50,369 bases of DNA from Thermoplasmata archaeon (lineage in GTDB: Archaea; Thermoplasmatota; Thermoplasmata; Thermoplasmatales; Thermoplasmataceae). The notes beneath the pieces were generated by a model that worked only from the letters and a program-made list of their open reading frames with translations, did not search any database and had not been told where the DNA came from. The position numbers and the translations under genes were made by a program. How positions within the stretch are numbered: position 1 is the stretch's first letter; each line of letters starts with the position of its first letter. The stretch spans positions 1 through 50,369 of the forward strand of contig JAKADL010000002.1 of the NCBI GenBank assembly GCA_021820565.1, read 5' to 3'. Shown piece by piece: positions 18,106 to 28,542 of this stretch.

Positions 18106-18808
18106 AACTCAGCCTCTTATGGCCCTTTCCCTTATTTTCTATTTTCAGCATTTCTATATGCCCCACTTCTTTTGTGTTAGCAACATGGGTGCCACCATCG
18201 GCCTGAAAATCAAAGTTTTCTATTTCTATGATACGAACCACAGGCAGCTTTTCTATGAGCTGACGTCCCGGTTCAGTTCTGGAAAGTCCTGGTATTTTTA
18301 AAGCCTCGGACCTGCTTATTTCCCGCTGAAATACTTTCAAACCTGAATCCACAACTTTCTGGGATTTTGAAATTATCTCGGCAATCAGATCTTTATCTAT
18401 TATATCGAAACTGAAATCTACTCTGGCGTGGTCATCGTATATCTGCCCGCCGGTAAGCATACCATTACTGTAATCATTGTTTACCACACCATCAATAATA
18501 TGTACGGCAGTGTGATATCGCATGTGTATGTACCTGTTTTCCCAGTCTATTATCCCGTGAACCTTTTCCCCCTTTTTTAAAACTACAGGGCCATCTGCTA
18601 TGTGTATAATTTCGCCATTTTCCTGCTTTACATCCACTATCCTTACCTGGCCAGTTTCTGTTTTCAGAATTCCCGTATCATTGGGCTGTCCTCCACTGGT
18701 CGGGTAAAATAATGTTTTATCCAGTACTATATTTCTATCTTCAGAAAAAACCACTGAAGCATCAAATTCACGGCCATACATATCTGTATAATAGAGTTTT
18801 TCAGTCAT
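18092..18808 (-). CDS. alaX: Alanyl-tRNA editing protein (AlaX family)
   Basis: LDKTLFYPTSGGQPNDTGIL, MRYHTAVHIIDGVV (HxxxH), FDFQADGGTHVANTKEVGHIEMLKIENKGKGHKRLSF. Confidence 0.9.
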   Translation of the reverse strand: MTEKLYYTDMYGREFDASVVFSEDRNIVLDKTLFYPTSGGQPNDTGILKTETGQVRIVDVKQENGEIIHIADGPVVLKKGEKVHGIIDWENRYIHMRYHTAVHIIDGVVNNDYSNGMLTGGQIYDDHARVDFSFDIIDKDLIAEIISKSQKVVDSGLKVFQREISRSEALKIPGLSRTEPGRQLIEKLPVVRIIEIENFDFQADGGTHVANTKEVGHIEMLKIENKGKGHKRLSFRLD

Positions 18809-18915
18809 TAAGTTAGTAATATACTATGTTATATTAATTTAATTTGCGATTAAATAAGTATACATATATGTGCAGTAATATTTATATATTGAATTAAAAT
18901 ATCAATTTGATAATT

Positions 18916-19578
18916 ATGAGTTTGATAAGAGAAGAAGATGCAAAATTCCTCAGAGAAGATTTTGAGAAAAAATTAACAAATGTTGTAGATCTTGTTGTAT
19001 TTACATCCGACGACAGCAATTGCAAATATTGCAAGGATACAGTTAACCTGCTTGATGAGGTAGGATCATTATCTGATAAAATAAACGTAATAAAATATGT
19101 GTATGAAAAGGATAAGGAAATGGTGGAAAAATATCAGGTAGAAAAATATCCTGCCACAATCGTTGCTAAACATGGGGACGAGGATGGAAGAATTATTTAT
19201 TATGGTATACCATCAGGCTATGAATTCGGATCACTTATTGAGGACCTGGAAAACGTATCAAGCGGTGAAGCTGATGTATCAAAGAAAGCGGTTGAATTAA
19301 TATCAAAAATTGATAAACCCATAACCATAAAGGTTTATGTTACACCAACATGCCAGTACTGCCCGAAGGCTGTAATCACAGCGCACAAATTCGCATTGAT
19401 GAACAAAAATATAAAGAGCGAAATGATAGAATCATTAGAGTTTGATAAGGAAGCATCAGATGCAGGAGTATCTGCAGTGCCACACATAGTAATAAATGAT
19501 GATGTCACTTTCCCCGGAGCATATCCAGATGATGAATTTGCTGGCTATGTAATGGAAGCTTATAACCACGAGGAATAA
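18916..19578 (+). CDS. Glutaredoxin-like protein disulfide oxidoreductase
   Basis: Two CxxC motifs in tandem thioredoxin folds: SNCKYCKDTV and PTCQYCPKAV; VSAVPHIVIND. Confidence 0.9.
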   Translation: MSLIREEDAKFLREDFEKKLTNVVDLVVFTSDDSNCKYCKDTVNLLDEVGSLSDKINVIKYVYEKDKEMVEKYQVEKYPATIVAKHGDEDGRIIYYGIPSGYEFGSLIEDLENVSSGEADVSKKAVELISKIDKPITIKVYVTPTCQYCPKAVITAHKFALMNKNIKSEMIESLEFDKEASDAGVSAVPHIVINDDVTFPGAYPDDEFAGYVMEAYNHEE

Positions 19579-19641
19579 TTTTTTATTTTTTATTTACAAT
19601 AAATATAAATTTTAAATAACAATTTTATATACACTATATGC

Positions 19642-19715
19642 GCCATCGTAGCTCAGCATGGTAGAGCGGCTGATTTGTAATCAGCAGGTCGGGGGATCGA
19701 ATCCCTCCGATGGCT
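19642..19715 (+). tRNA. tRNA-Thr (anticodon TGT)
   Basis: Acceptor GCCATCG/CGATGGC, D arm TAGCTCAGCATGGTAGAGC, anticodon stem GCTGA/TCAGC with loop TTTGTAA, T arm GGGGGATCGAATCCCTC. Confidence 0.95.
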
Positions 19716-19730
19716 TAGATTGAAAAATTT

Positions 19731-20942
19731 TTAATATATTGTGCCTATTCCGGAATACATAGATTTTATAGAATCGCCCTTGCTAAAACGGTTTATGGAA
19801 AATTTTGACCAGTCAAATAATGAATCGCCAGGTTCCTTCCCTGTTACCATATCAGCAACCATCATTCCGTAAGCCGGTGATAGTTTAAACCCATGCCCAC
19901 TCAAACCGGCACAAACATATACATTTTCCATGCCTGCACCTTCCATTGAATCTATGATTGCCTGTCCATCAGGGGACATGTCATATATGCCTGATATAGT
20001 TGAAACAACGGAAGCATCACCTGCACAGGGGAGCCTTTCAGTGATATTATTCAGGTACTTCTCTATATAGCTCTCTGTTACATGGTTTTCAATGCTCTGG
20101 CCGATATCAAACGGCTCACGGTCTATTTCCGGATCCAGGCTTCCGATAGCTGTAAGAGTTTCTCCCTCCATCTTATAGTATGCTGATTGCTGTGGGTCCC
20201 ACAATGTAGGTTTCAACCCGCGGCAATTATCCGGCCTTCTTATATAGATAATGTCATGCACAGATGCATGCAGGGGGAGCATCATGCTATTTTCAACCCC
20301 TGATGATTGCAGTATACCGTTGGTCCATATATTGGATGCCAGAATCACTTTATCCGCCGTGTATTTTTTTCCATTTTCCAGATAAACAGACGCAGTATGG
20401 TGGTCACTCTCGACTTTAACTACAGTTTTGCCTGTAATTACTTCTGCACCGAGCAATTTTGCAGCATTGGCATAGGAGGAAGCAGTTGCTACGGGATCAG
20501 CATATCCACTGTTTGGCTCATACAGAATATAATCAAAGCCCTCCGAATTGAGGTCCGGGAAAAATTCCTTTACCTTTGACACCGGGATCTCTTCCTCAGC
20601 TACCCCGATGCTCCTCAGCATATCACAGTTTGCCCTGGCAGTTTCTGCATTATCCCCGGTAAATGGAAATACCATACCTGTTCTGGTAAATCCAGAATAT
20701 CCTATGCTGTCAAAATTAATAAACTGGTTTATTGAATAAAGGGCCATGGAAGCTATCAATTTATTACTGTAATGTGTCCTGACAAGTGCGCTTGACTTAC
20801 CTGTATTTCCAGATGCTATATTCCCACGTTCTATTAACAGTACCTTAAGCCCTCTTTGAACTAGATGATATGCTATGCTGCATCCTGTACTGCCACCACC
20901 TATTATAATAGCCGACTCAACAGATTTTTTATAAACCATCAT
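19731..20942 (-). CDS. FAD-dependent oxidoreductase (DAO/sarcosine oxidase-like)
   Basis: SAIIIGGGSTGCSIAYHLVQRGLKVLLIERGNIASGNTGKSSALVRTHYSN; C-term VCAGLSGHGFKLSPAYGMMVADMVTG. Confidence 0.85.
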   Translation of the reverse strand: MMVYKKSVESAIIIGGGSTGCSIAYHLVQRGLKVLLIERGNIASGNTGKSSALVRTHYSNKLIASMALYSINQFINFDSIGYSGFTRTGMVFPFTGDNAETARANCDMLRSIGVAEEEIPVSKVKEFFPDLNSEGFDYILYEPNSGYADPVATASSYANAAKLLGAEVITGKTVVKVESDHHTASVYLENGKKYTADKVILASNIWTNGILQSSGVENSMMLPLHASVHDIIYIRRPDNCRGLKPTLWDPQQSAYYKMEGETLTAIGSLDPEIDREPFDIGQSIENHVTESYIEKYLNNITERLPCAGDASVVSTISGIYDMSPDGQAIIDSMEGAGMENVYVCAGLSGHGFKLSPAYGMMVADMVTGKEPGDSLFDWSKFSINRFSKGDSIKSMYSGIGTIY

Positions 20943-21009
20943 ATTTTATATTTAATTAATATAAAAATATTAGTTTCGAAACATTTGGAAAAATGACCTG
21001 ATTTTAAAA

Positions 21010-21276
21010 TTAATTGAAATATGTGGTTTTTCCTCTATCCTCTTCCTTATTTTTGGAAACAACATTTTCTTCATCGAATTCAATATACGACACAGATGCT
21101 ACAGGGATAAGCCTCAATTTCGACTTCCCCTCTGACGTGACCCTGAATACCAGCGATCCTTCCTCTCCAAGAATTGCATATCCAAAGTATTCTCCCTCTG
21201 TTATCAGTGGTTTGTCATCCCCGCTTGATGAAACAACTGTATACTTTCCCCCTTTCTTAATCTCTATCATATCCAT
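21010..21276 (-). CDS. Hypothetical protein (88 aa)
   Basis: ORF MDMIEIKKGGKYTVVSSSGDDKPLITEGEYFGYAILGEEGSLVFRVTSEGKSKLRLIPVASVSYIEFDEE, well-formed beta-rich protein. Confidence 0.55.
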   Translation of the reverse strand: MDMIEIKKGGKYTVVSSSGDDKPLITEGEYFGYAILGEEGSLVFRVTSEGKSKLRLIPVASVSYIEFDEENVVSKNKEEDRGKTTYFN

Positions 21277-21359
21277 GCGGGGATATAATATTATATGTAA
21301 AAAGGTTTATTATATCATGTTCAATAGATAATTTTTATACTATACTGAAATACTTTACT

Positions 21360-22025
21360 ATGCCCGGGAATTCATGTAAAGTATATACATCAGTTTTTTT
21401 TGATGATTTCGCCCATCTAAGAACGGAATTCGAAAAAGGATTGGCAGATTATTCGGAGCATTATGAAATCAGGTACGATCTGTTTAAATATAAAAGCATT
21501 GAAAATCTGAGGCTAATACTCACATACCTTAACTCAAATAATATTGATTATATATTTACTTACAGATCCGCAAACACAGAAGAACTGATAAAAATTTACA
21601 GTACTGCAATAAATTTCTCCCCGCCCATTGTTGATGTGGATATCAACTCATTCAAATTCAAAAGGGATTTTTTTAGAGATACAATGTTGATGGTTTCATT
21701 TCACGGTTCTAATGATGATAAAATAAGGATAAAGATGGCGGGAATGTCACCACTTGAGCCCGATATATATAAAATTGCATTGCTTTATACCGACAACGGA
21801 AAATTCCTCGATGATCTTGATTATTTATATCATTACAGGCTTGAGAATTCTATAAAACTTGCATTCATTCCCATGGGAGAAAATAATAGTTTTTTGCGTG
21901 TAATTTCAGCCCGCATGGTTTCAGATTATGCGTATGGGACCTATAGAGATTCAACTGCCCCGGGGCAGATTGAAACAGTAGAATTCAATAAACTATTATC
22001 CCGTTTCAAAGGAAAATATGAATAA
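21360..22025 (+). CDS. aroD: Type I 3-dehydroquinate dehydratase
   Basis: YIFTYRSANTEE, LMVSFHGS (catalytic His region), DIYKIALLY (Schiff-base Lys region), DSTAPGQIETVEF (APGQ motif). Confidence 0.75.
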   Translation: MPGNSCKVYTSVFFDDFAHLRTEFEKGLADYSEHYEIRYDLFKYKSIENLRLILTYLNSNNIDYIFTYRSANTEELIKIYSTAINFSPPIVDVDINSFKFKRDFFRDTMLMVSFHGSNDDKIRIKMAGMSPLEPDIYKIALLYTDNGKFLDDLDYLYHYRLENSIKLAFIPMGENNSFLRVISARMVSDYAYGTYRDSTAPGQIETVEFNKLLSRFKGKYE

Positions 22026-22632
22026 TTCCGGTGGAAATCAAATCAACAGCAATAGCAGTTAAGAGAAGACCCATGATCCTGGAAATTACAATTGAACCTG
22101 TTTTTCCTATTTTCTGGAATATTGGCAGGGAATACTTCAGTATTATGAATGCCAGGATAAGCACAAGAATTACTGCAGCAATTACGACCATTCTGGATGA
22201 TAGGGCAATTCCGGTGCCGTTAAAATAAATTATGGCAGTTGTTATGGAACCTGGGCCAGCAAGTAATGGTGTTCCTATGGGTGCGATTGCTATCGCTTCC
22301 CGGTCAGCGGAATCCTGCTGTTCTGCATTTGTAATTTTTGTCTGCGATGTTTTGCCCTGGAGCATATCAAAACCGACCTTGAAAAGCAGAATTCCTCCGG
22401 CTATTTCAAAATCATATATACTTATTCCAAGTATATCAAATATATACACTCCCAGAAACATAAAACCAAAAAGCATTCCCGATGCCATGTACACACTACG
22501 CCGTATTACTTCCTTCCTTTCCTTGAGGCTATAACCATCAGTAAGGGTGATAAGTATGGGCACTGCTCCTATGGGATTTATAATAGCAAACAATGCCACG
22601 AATACAGTTAAGAAGAGAAGTAAAATTGCCAT
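22006..22632 (-). CDS. MarC family integral membrane protein
   Basis: FVALFAIINPIGAVPILITLTDGYSLKERKEVIRRSV, IAPIGTPLLAGPGSITTAIIYF. Confidence 0.9.
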   Translation of the reverse strand: MAILLLFLTVFVALFAIINPIGAVPILITLTDGYSLKERKEVIRRSVYMASGMLFGFMFLGVYIFDILGISIYDFEIAGGILLFKVGFDMLQGKTSQTKITNAEQQDSADREAIAIAPIGTPLLAGPGSITTAIIYFNGTGIALSSRMVVIAAVILVLILAFIILKYSLPIFQKIGKTGSIVISRIMGLLLTAIAVDLISTGIIHIFL

Positions 22633-22737
22633 TTAACCTCTATATTTAAAACGTATTAATCTTTTTGCTCATTAGAACTATAAATTTTGATTAGATAAAA
22701 TAATATTTATAAACATAATGGGAATTCGAAATTTCAC

Positions 22738-24219
22738 TCACTGATAAGACCTGTCTTCACTATAATTATAATAATTATAATATTCACCTTTCTGTGAGCC
22801 TGTAGCTTCTTCCCCAATAGCGTTGGTCATGCTGCCATAGTATTTTTTGATCTTTTCCTCAACAGGGACATAAAGTACCAGTGCCTCTTTTACATCTGAT
22901 TTCTCTATTAATTTATGCCTGTTCTCAATTGCCATGTCCCCTGAAGCTCTGACAAGGCCACCCAGTTCCCTGAGTTTCAGTGTAAGTGCATTGCTCTTAT
23001 GATCTTCAAGTGCCCTTCTTCTTCCCTCGTTGATAATAATGTCAGTTGCTTCTATAGCCATATTGGGTATTTTTCCGTCCATGTTGATTTCCTGGGCTAT
23101 GAACTGCAGATATCTCATTCTGTTCTCCTTTGTATCTGGCATGGAATTTTCCATTAAAATCTCATATCCGTTTCCAACGATCCTCGAGCGCAGTGGGCTC
23201 AGTATATACTGTAAATCCTGTATATTGCATGCTGCAACAAGGATAAAATCGGTAGGCACATCATCAACCTTAACACTCGCACCGGCACTCTGCGGGTTTC
23301 TTCCAACAATTGGGAATTTCCTTTCCTGCATTGCAGTGAGTATGAACCTCTGGAGTTTTCCCAGATGTGTAATCTCGTCTATAAAAAGAACACCTTCATG
23401 TGCCATATGCACAGAACCTGCTACTACACGTTCATATGGCATTGTTCCCAGCTGTGGGTGCCCACCATAGGGATCATGTCTTACATCCCCGAGAAGTTCA
23501 GTCTCGCTTGCCCCGGTTGCCAGTACAAATGGGTTTCTATCTATAGGGACAATCACCTTGCTGGGGCTTTTCTTTTCCAGTTTACGGCGGCGTTCCAGAG
23601 TCTTTTCATCAAGTACCCTTATCTTATCACCATACTTTTCGTAGACTACTATCTCCTCCTTCTCTCCAACCTTTCTGGTCTGGGTTACCCTGTCATTGTT
23701 GTTATTTACACCGAAGGCAACACCTATTACATTGAAAACATCATTGAATGGACCCTGTGTATTGTTTGTTGTTTTGCTGTTATTGCAATTAGGGCAGACG
23801 CTTTCTGTGGGTGGGGAATAGAATCCACAGTGAGGGCATTTATATCCCAGTCTCTGGGCAACATTGTCAGGTGCATTTTTCGGGTCAATGATTTCTCCCT
23901 CAATAGAGTTCATTTCATGCTTCTCTTTTTCAATCTCACCTATAGTTCTTACCTCTACAAACGGCCTTTCAGGATAAGAAGGATTATGTACAACCCGGAT
24001 TTCCTCTTCCGGCCTGCTGATATAAAATGACATTGCCTGGGCTATCATGGATTTGCCCACTCCCGGTGGTCCAACGAGAAGAAGATTCCTCCTCTGTTTT
24101 GCTGCTATAAGTGCAAGACGGACGGCTTCTCCCTGTCCTATGACTCTTTCCAGCGGGCTTGTCGGAATTTTAATATACGACGTGTCCGGGTATTCACTGT
24201 AATTTACATATGATCCCAT
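22738..24219 (-). CDS. Lon-like AAA+ ATPase with zinc-ribbon insert and no peptidase S16 domain
   Basis: IPTSPLERVIGQGEAVRLALIAAKQRRNLLLVGPPGVGKSMIAQAM (LonB-like N region), CPHCGFYSPPTESVCPNC insert, HEGVLFIDEI Walker B; ORF ends after the AAA lid. Confidence 0.8.
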   Translation of the reverse strand: MGSYVNYSEYPDTSYIKIPTSPLERVIGQGEAVRLALIAAKQRRNLLLVGPPGVGKSMIAQAMSFYISRPEEEIRVVHNPSYPERPFVEVRTIGEIEKEKHEMNSIEGEIIDPKNAPDNVAQRLGYKCPHCGFYSPPTESVCPNCNNSKTTNNTQGPFNDVFNVIGVAFGVNNNNDRVTQTRKVGEKEEIVVYEKYGDKIRVLDEKTLERRRKLEKKSPSKVIVPIDRNPFVLATGASETELLGDVRHDPYGGHPQLGTMPYERVVAGSVHMAHEGVLFIDEITHLGKLQRFILTAMQERKFPIVGRNPQSAGASVKVDDVPTDFILVAACNIQDLQYILSPLRSRIVGNGYEILMENSMPDTKENRMRYLQFIAQEINMDGKIPNMAIEATDIIINEGRRRALEDHKSNALTLKLRELGGLVRASGDMAIENRHKLIEKSDVKEALVLYVPVEEKIKKYYGSMTNAIGEEATGSQKGEYYNYYNYSEDRSYQ

Positions 24220-25496
24220 GTAACCACCCTGATTCCATCTGGCTTTTTTGTTACATGCCCCATTTTCATTCCATAAATAGAGCTGACGCCCATGTTGAAA
24301 GCTATATCAACAAATCTCTGGGATATAACACCCCCACTTATTACTATGCTGGCATTTTTAACGCCCTGCATCTGTTCGACAGCGTCTGAAATGGGGTATC
24401 TAGCCACAGGATTGGAGGATCCATCATATATTTCAACTGCTTTGCTTTCAAATAGTTCATTCAGCTTGTTTCTTATAAATCTAGGATCATTTACATCCTT
24501 AACTTCCTCCTCGACTACCGCAGCCACTGGCTCAGTCTGCTCCACATGCTTCGGCTCTTTTTCCTTCTGTGGCTCAACTTTTGGCTCCTGTTTCTCTTCC
24601 ACATTCACGTTCATATCGGCTATAGCTTTATTGTTCTTTTCCGTGAATTCCTTGAGCTCTTCAATCATTCCATGTGATTCTAAATACTGATTTACCGGCG
24701 CTTTGTATTTTAGAGCCTTTACTATCTGCTTATATGTCAGTTCCTCAACTTCGGTTCCAGGTGGTGCCCTGGCAATGAAATCCACATCTGCAACCTGGAG
24801 CATCTCCTTTATTATCAGCTCTCCTCCGTGGTCACCATCAACAAATAAAGTTACTGTTCTTGCCTTAGAAAGCTCCTTCACGGTTTTAGGAACACTGGTT
24901 CCCTGTACAGCGATGGTATTTTTTATGCCATATCTGAGAAGATTAAGCACATCGTTCCTGCCCTCTACCACTATAATTGAATCAGAAGTGCCCACTGCCG
25001 GACCGGCTGGTAGATGCTCCTCACCGTATGATAAAATTTCTTTCTTTTCAACCTCTTCACGGACAGACTGAATTATACTCTCGCTGAGGCTCTTTCCGTT
25101 TGTGCCCATTTTTTTATAAAGCTCTTCCGCTCTCTGGATAACCTTGTCCCTTTTATTGATTCTGACATCTTCAACATCTTCTATGTCTACCTTTGCCTTG
25201 CATGGGCCAATTCTATCTATTGTCTCGAGTGCAGCAGCGAGAATTGAGCTCTCTACCTGATCAAGTCCGGACGGTATCAATACAAAACCCTCCGTTCTCC
25301 CCTTTTTGGTGTCTATTTCAACCTCAATTCTGCCTATTTTGCCGCTTTTCTGTAAATCCCTTAAATCTAATTCCTCACCTAATAATCCTTCAGTCTGCCC
25401 AAATATTGCACCAACAACATCGGGCTTTTCAACAACACCATCAGTTACTATCTTTGCTTTGATAACATATTTTGTTATGTTTGGATCGACATTCAT
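24204..25496 (-). CDS. dnaG: Archaeal DnaG-like primase (TOPRIM)
   Basis: NITKYVIKAKIVTDGVVEKPDVVGAIFGQTEGLLGEELDLRDLQKSGKIGRIEV, SIIVVEGRNDVLNLLRYGIKNTIAVQGT, TVTLFVDGDHGGELI, ISGGVISQRFVDIA; track start 25505. Confidence 0.95.
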   Translation of the reverse strand: MNVDPNITKYVIKAKIVTDGVVEKPDVVGAIFGQTEGLLGEELDLRDLQKSGKIGRIEVEIDTKKGRTEGFVLIPSGLDQVESSILAAALETIDRIGPCKAKVDIEDVEDVRINKRDKVIQRAEELYKKMGTNGKSLSESIIQSVREEVEKKEILSYGEEHLPAGPAVGTSDSIIVVEGRNDVLNLLRYGIKNTIAVQGTSVPKTVKELSKARTVTLFVDGDHGGELIIKEMLQVADVDFIARAPPGTEVEELTYKQIVKALKYKAPVNQYLESHGMIEELKEFTEKNNKAIADMNVNVEEKQEPKVEPQKEKEPKHVEQTEPVAAVVEEEVKDVNDPRFIRNKLNELFESKAVEIYDGSSNPVARYPISDAVEQMQGVKNASIVISGGVISQRFVDIAFNMGVSSIYGMKMGHVTKKPDGIRVVTWDHM

Positions 25497-25791
25497 TACT
25501 ATCACCGTTATTCATGTTAATTAAGTTATTATGATAATTTTTAGTTACCATTAAATTGTTATGTTTAAAATGTATATAATCTATTCGTTGCCAGTTATGT
25601 TATTGTTACATGATTTTAGTGCCGAAAATAACACATAGTTATAAATCTGGGCATTTTAGACACCAATTAATATAGATATTTTTATAGATTTTCCAGAACC
25701 AGTGCCCGGATTTTTAAGCCAATAATTAGTGTATCATGGCAATGTTGTAATTTGCAAAAGGTTAAAATAAGCTAGATATATTAATCATAGA

Positions 25792-26805
25792 ATGATTAAG
25801 TTTGGTGTTGCTGGAATACCACTTACCAGTAAGGGGAGAACATATATAGATTCTATAGAAGATATAGGAAATCTAGGATTGAACTCTCTTGAGGTTCAAC
25901 TATTGCGCGTCAATGTAAGTGAGGACCCTGCAATAGAGTACGTGGGTATGTATCCAAAAGATGTTGATGATTCCATTATAGTTGATGTTCTCAGACCTGA
26001 TGAAAATGGAAATTATAAAAGTATAGGCACTGAAAACGAGATTGAAGAAGATGATATAATACAGGAAATATTCTGGAACATGGCCCGGAATTACGAAGAC
26101 CTGAAAACAGGAAGTGAAATCGCAAAAGAGCTTGATGTTGATATTTCTATGCATGCACCCTATTACATGGATATGTTAAACGGAGGCGAGATGGCTGAGA
26201 AATCCATCAACCATCTGAGGTGGTCTCTTCTCATCGGCCGTGCAATGGGGGCAAAGAGGATAATCACACACACCGGATTCTATACAAAGAAAAAATCTGA
26301 AAGCCAGAAAATAGCGCTTGATGTATATTCATCAATCTCCCGGGAATTTTCACATGAAAAGGGCTATCCGTATATAGGCATAGAGGCGTCAGGGAAAAAA
26401 GATCTATTCGGGACCCAGAAAGAGTTATTCTATCTTGCTGAACGAATTCCAGACGTAGAGCCGATTTTGAATTTCCCGCACATACATTCCATAAATAATG
26501 GGTCACTGATAGATGCGAAAAACTTTGAGGATGTTATGAACTCATTTTCAAAATATGCCAAATACGATCTATATACGGAATTCGGTGGAGTAGAATATGA
26601 CAATGGGAATGAGTTGAAGATAACCGCAATCAAACATGGCGACCTGAAATTTGAGACACTTGCAGAGGTAATATCCTCCAGCGATAGAGATATGAATATA
26701 ATTTCTATGTCACCACTTCTGGAGCATGATGCCCAGTATATGGAGCTTATGTACTGGAGAGCTCTTTCAAAAAAATACCAGAAAAAACTTACAAAGAAAA
26801 TATAG
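25792..26805 (+). CDS. Endonuclease IV-like / AP-endonuclease TIM-barrel protein
   Basis: IEDIGNLGLNSLEVQLLRVNV, DVDISMHAPYYMDML, AKRIITHTGFY, YIGIEASGK, EPILNFPHIHSINNG. Confidence 0.8.
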   Translation: MIKFGVAGIPLTSKGRTYIDSIEDIGNLGLNSLEVQLLRVNVSEDPAIEYVGMYPKDVDDSIIVDVLRPDENGNYKSIGTENEIEEDDIIQEIFWNMARNYEDLKTGSEIAKELDVDISMHAPYYMDMLNGGEMAEKSINHLRWSLLIGRAMGAKRIITHTGFYTKKKSESQKIALDVYSSISREFSHEKGYPYIGIEASGKKDLFGTQKELFYLAERIPDVEPILNFPHIHSINNGSLIDAKNFEDVMNSFSKYAKYDLYTEFGGVEYDNGNELKITAIKHGDLKFETLAEVISSSDRDMNIISMSPLLEHDAQYMELMYWRALSKKYQKKLTKKI

Positions 26806-26813
26806 GTGAAAAA

Positions 26814-27101
26814 ATGAGAACATATCCAGTTAAAAAAACTATTAAGATTAGCAATTCCACAATAATTGATGTTTTAAAATCATACAATATGGACTTTAAA
26901 GAAGAGGATAGTCATATCGTGTCATCCTACCCCGGAATCACAAAAGTAGAACTCTGGACTGATGGCAAGAAATTATATGTGGATACTGAGACAGATATGC
27001 AGTATAAAAATCCCGGCGAAACCATTAAATTCTTCAATGATTTTATTGAGAAACTGACTGGCTACACATCAAAGGAAAGAAAGAAGCTAATGTCTAAATA
27101 G
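26814..27101 (+). CDS. Small conserved archaeal protein (DUF5611-like)
   Basis: RTYPVKKTIKISNSTIIDVLKSYNMDFKEEDSHIVSSYPGITKVELWTDGKKLYVDTETD; family name from memory. Confidence 0.5.
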   Translation: MRTYPVKKTIKISNSTIIDVLKSYNMDFKEEDSHIVSSYPGITKVELWTDGKKLYVDTETDMQYKNPGETIKFFNDFIEKLTGYTSKERKKLMSK

Positions 27102-27123
27102 TGTACTTGTTTATGAGATGTAA

Positions 27124-27489
27124 ATGTATAAGGATAAAATTTATTTATTTACTTTAGCAATAAGCTTTATTTCAATTTTTTTCTTTATCATATCTTTAAA
27201 TGATCTGTTATTCCGTAATGCATCCCTGATCAGGATATTTTCATTGCAATCTATCGGTGCATGGCAGTACTGGGTTTTAATTGTTTCTATTATTGTATTT
27301 TCATATTTTGCTTATATGTCATATTCCCTGATCAATGACATGTCAAAGTTCAAAAATCTTTTACAGAGTTCAAGCAAAAAGACATTTATTTCCAATCTGC
27401 CTGATCTCGAGAGAATATCAAAAAGATTCGGTTCCCGCTATCACGACCTTCTTATAGAAGCGAAGCGAAAATGGGGAATTAAAAAATAA
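27124..27489 (+). CDS. Membrane protein (121 aa)
   Basis: Two strongly hydrophobic segments (LFTLAISFISIFFFIISL, YWVLIVSIIVFSYFAYM). Confidence 0.6.
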   Translation: MYKDKIYLFTLAISFISIFFFIISLNDLLFRNASLIRIFSLQSIGAWQYWVLIVSIIVFSYFAYMSYSLINDMSKFKNLLQSSSKKTFISNLPDLERISKRFGSRYHDLLIEAKRKWGIKK

Positions 27490-28311
27490 TTATTTTATTA
27501 AATTCTTGACAAACTCAGGGAGGTAAAAAGACCCCTCGAGGATATCTTTATTGAAATATTTGCCGGTTACAGTGGGCTCATCCCTCTTTTTAAATTCTTC
27601 ACTGGATGCCATTGTAAATGACCACAGCCCGCTGGGATAAGTTGGTATAAATGCGCAGTAAGTTTTGACATATTTAAAAATCCTTGCCATACCATTATGG
27701 GCCATTGAAAGCGCTGTTGGCTGATAATAGGGAGAACCTGATTGCGTTACAACTATTCCATTTGGTGTCAGATGTGACTGGATATCCTTATAGAACTCTT
27801 CTGAGAATAAACCTTCAGCAGGGCCCACGGGATCGGTAGAGTCAATTATTATCCTGTCAAATTTATCTTTGCTTTCTTTTATGTATTTTATTCCATCCCC
27901 GATGATCAAATTGACCTTCTTTTCCTTGAAAGATGATGATATTGCAGGAAAATATTTTTTTGCTACTTCTACAACATTGCCATCTATTTCTACGTTTACA
28001 ATATTTTCAATGCCGAGATCAACCAGGCGCCTTGCAGCTCCCCCATCACCACCGCCTATAATTAAAACCCTGGAAGGTTTTGAATTAAAGTAATAGGGTA
28101 TCATTGTTATCATTTCATGATAAATGTACTCATCTTTTTCTGTAAGCTGTACAGTGCCATCTATAGATAATAATTTTCCAAAATCATATGTATCAAACAA
28201 ATCTATTCTCTGATAGTCAGTTTTTATGGAAAGCAGTTGGTCCTTTATTCTGAACGAAAGTTGCAAATTGTCCGAGTACCTTTCTGAAAACCAGTTTTCT
28301 ATTAATCTCAT
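27490..28311 (-). CDS. speE: Spermidine synthase
   Basis: [68 protein letters not shown]. Confidence 0.95.
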   Translation of the reverse strand: MRLIENWFSERYSDNLQLSFRIKDQLLSIKTDYQRIDLFDTYDFGKLLSIDGTVQLTEKDEYIYHEMITMIPYYFNSKPSRVLIIGGGDGGAARRLVDLGIENIVNVEIDGNVVEVAKKYFPAISSSFKEKKVNLIIGDGIKYIKESKDKFDRIIIDSTDPVGPAEGLFSEEFYKDIQSHLTPNGIVVTQSGSPYYQPTALSMAHNGMARIFKYVKTYCAFIPTYPSGLWSFTMASSEEFKKRDEPTVTGKYFNKDILEGSFYLPEFVKNLIK

Positions 28312-28542
28312 GTGAGTTTATATTTATGCCGTATATAATTTTTAGGGAGCTGAATAATACCAGTTAAAATCATTATTATGCATTAAATTCTAAAACTTTT
28401 TTCTGGTATATAAATTATAAGATAGGTTAAAAAACCTCATATTATTCCAAAAATTTACTCTTATCCTGTAAATACAGGATTCTGAATTGTTTTTCATAGA
28501 AAAGTTTTTATATAACAAAATGCATTAACTATTGGTGAAACA

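Noticed and set aside
23365-24030. 221-aa plus-strand ORF antisense to the Lon-like ATPase gene
   Set aside because: Shadow ORF opposite a clearly conserved coding region; no recognisable domain
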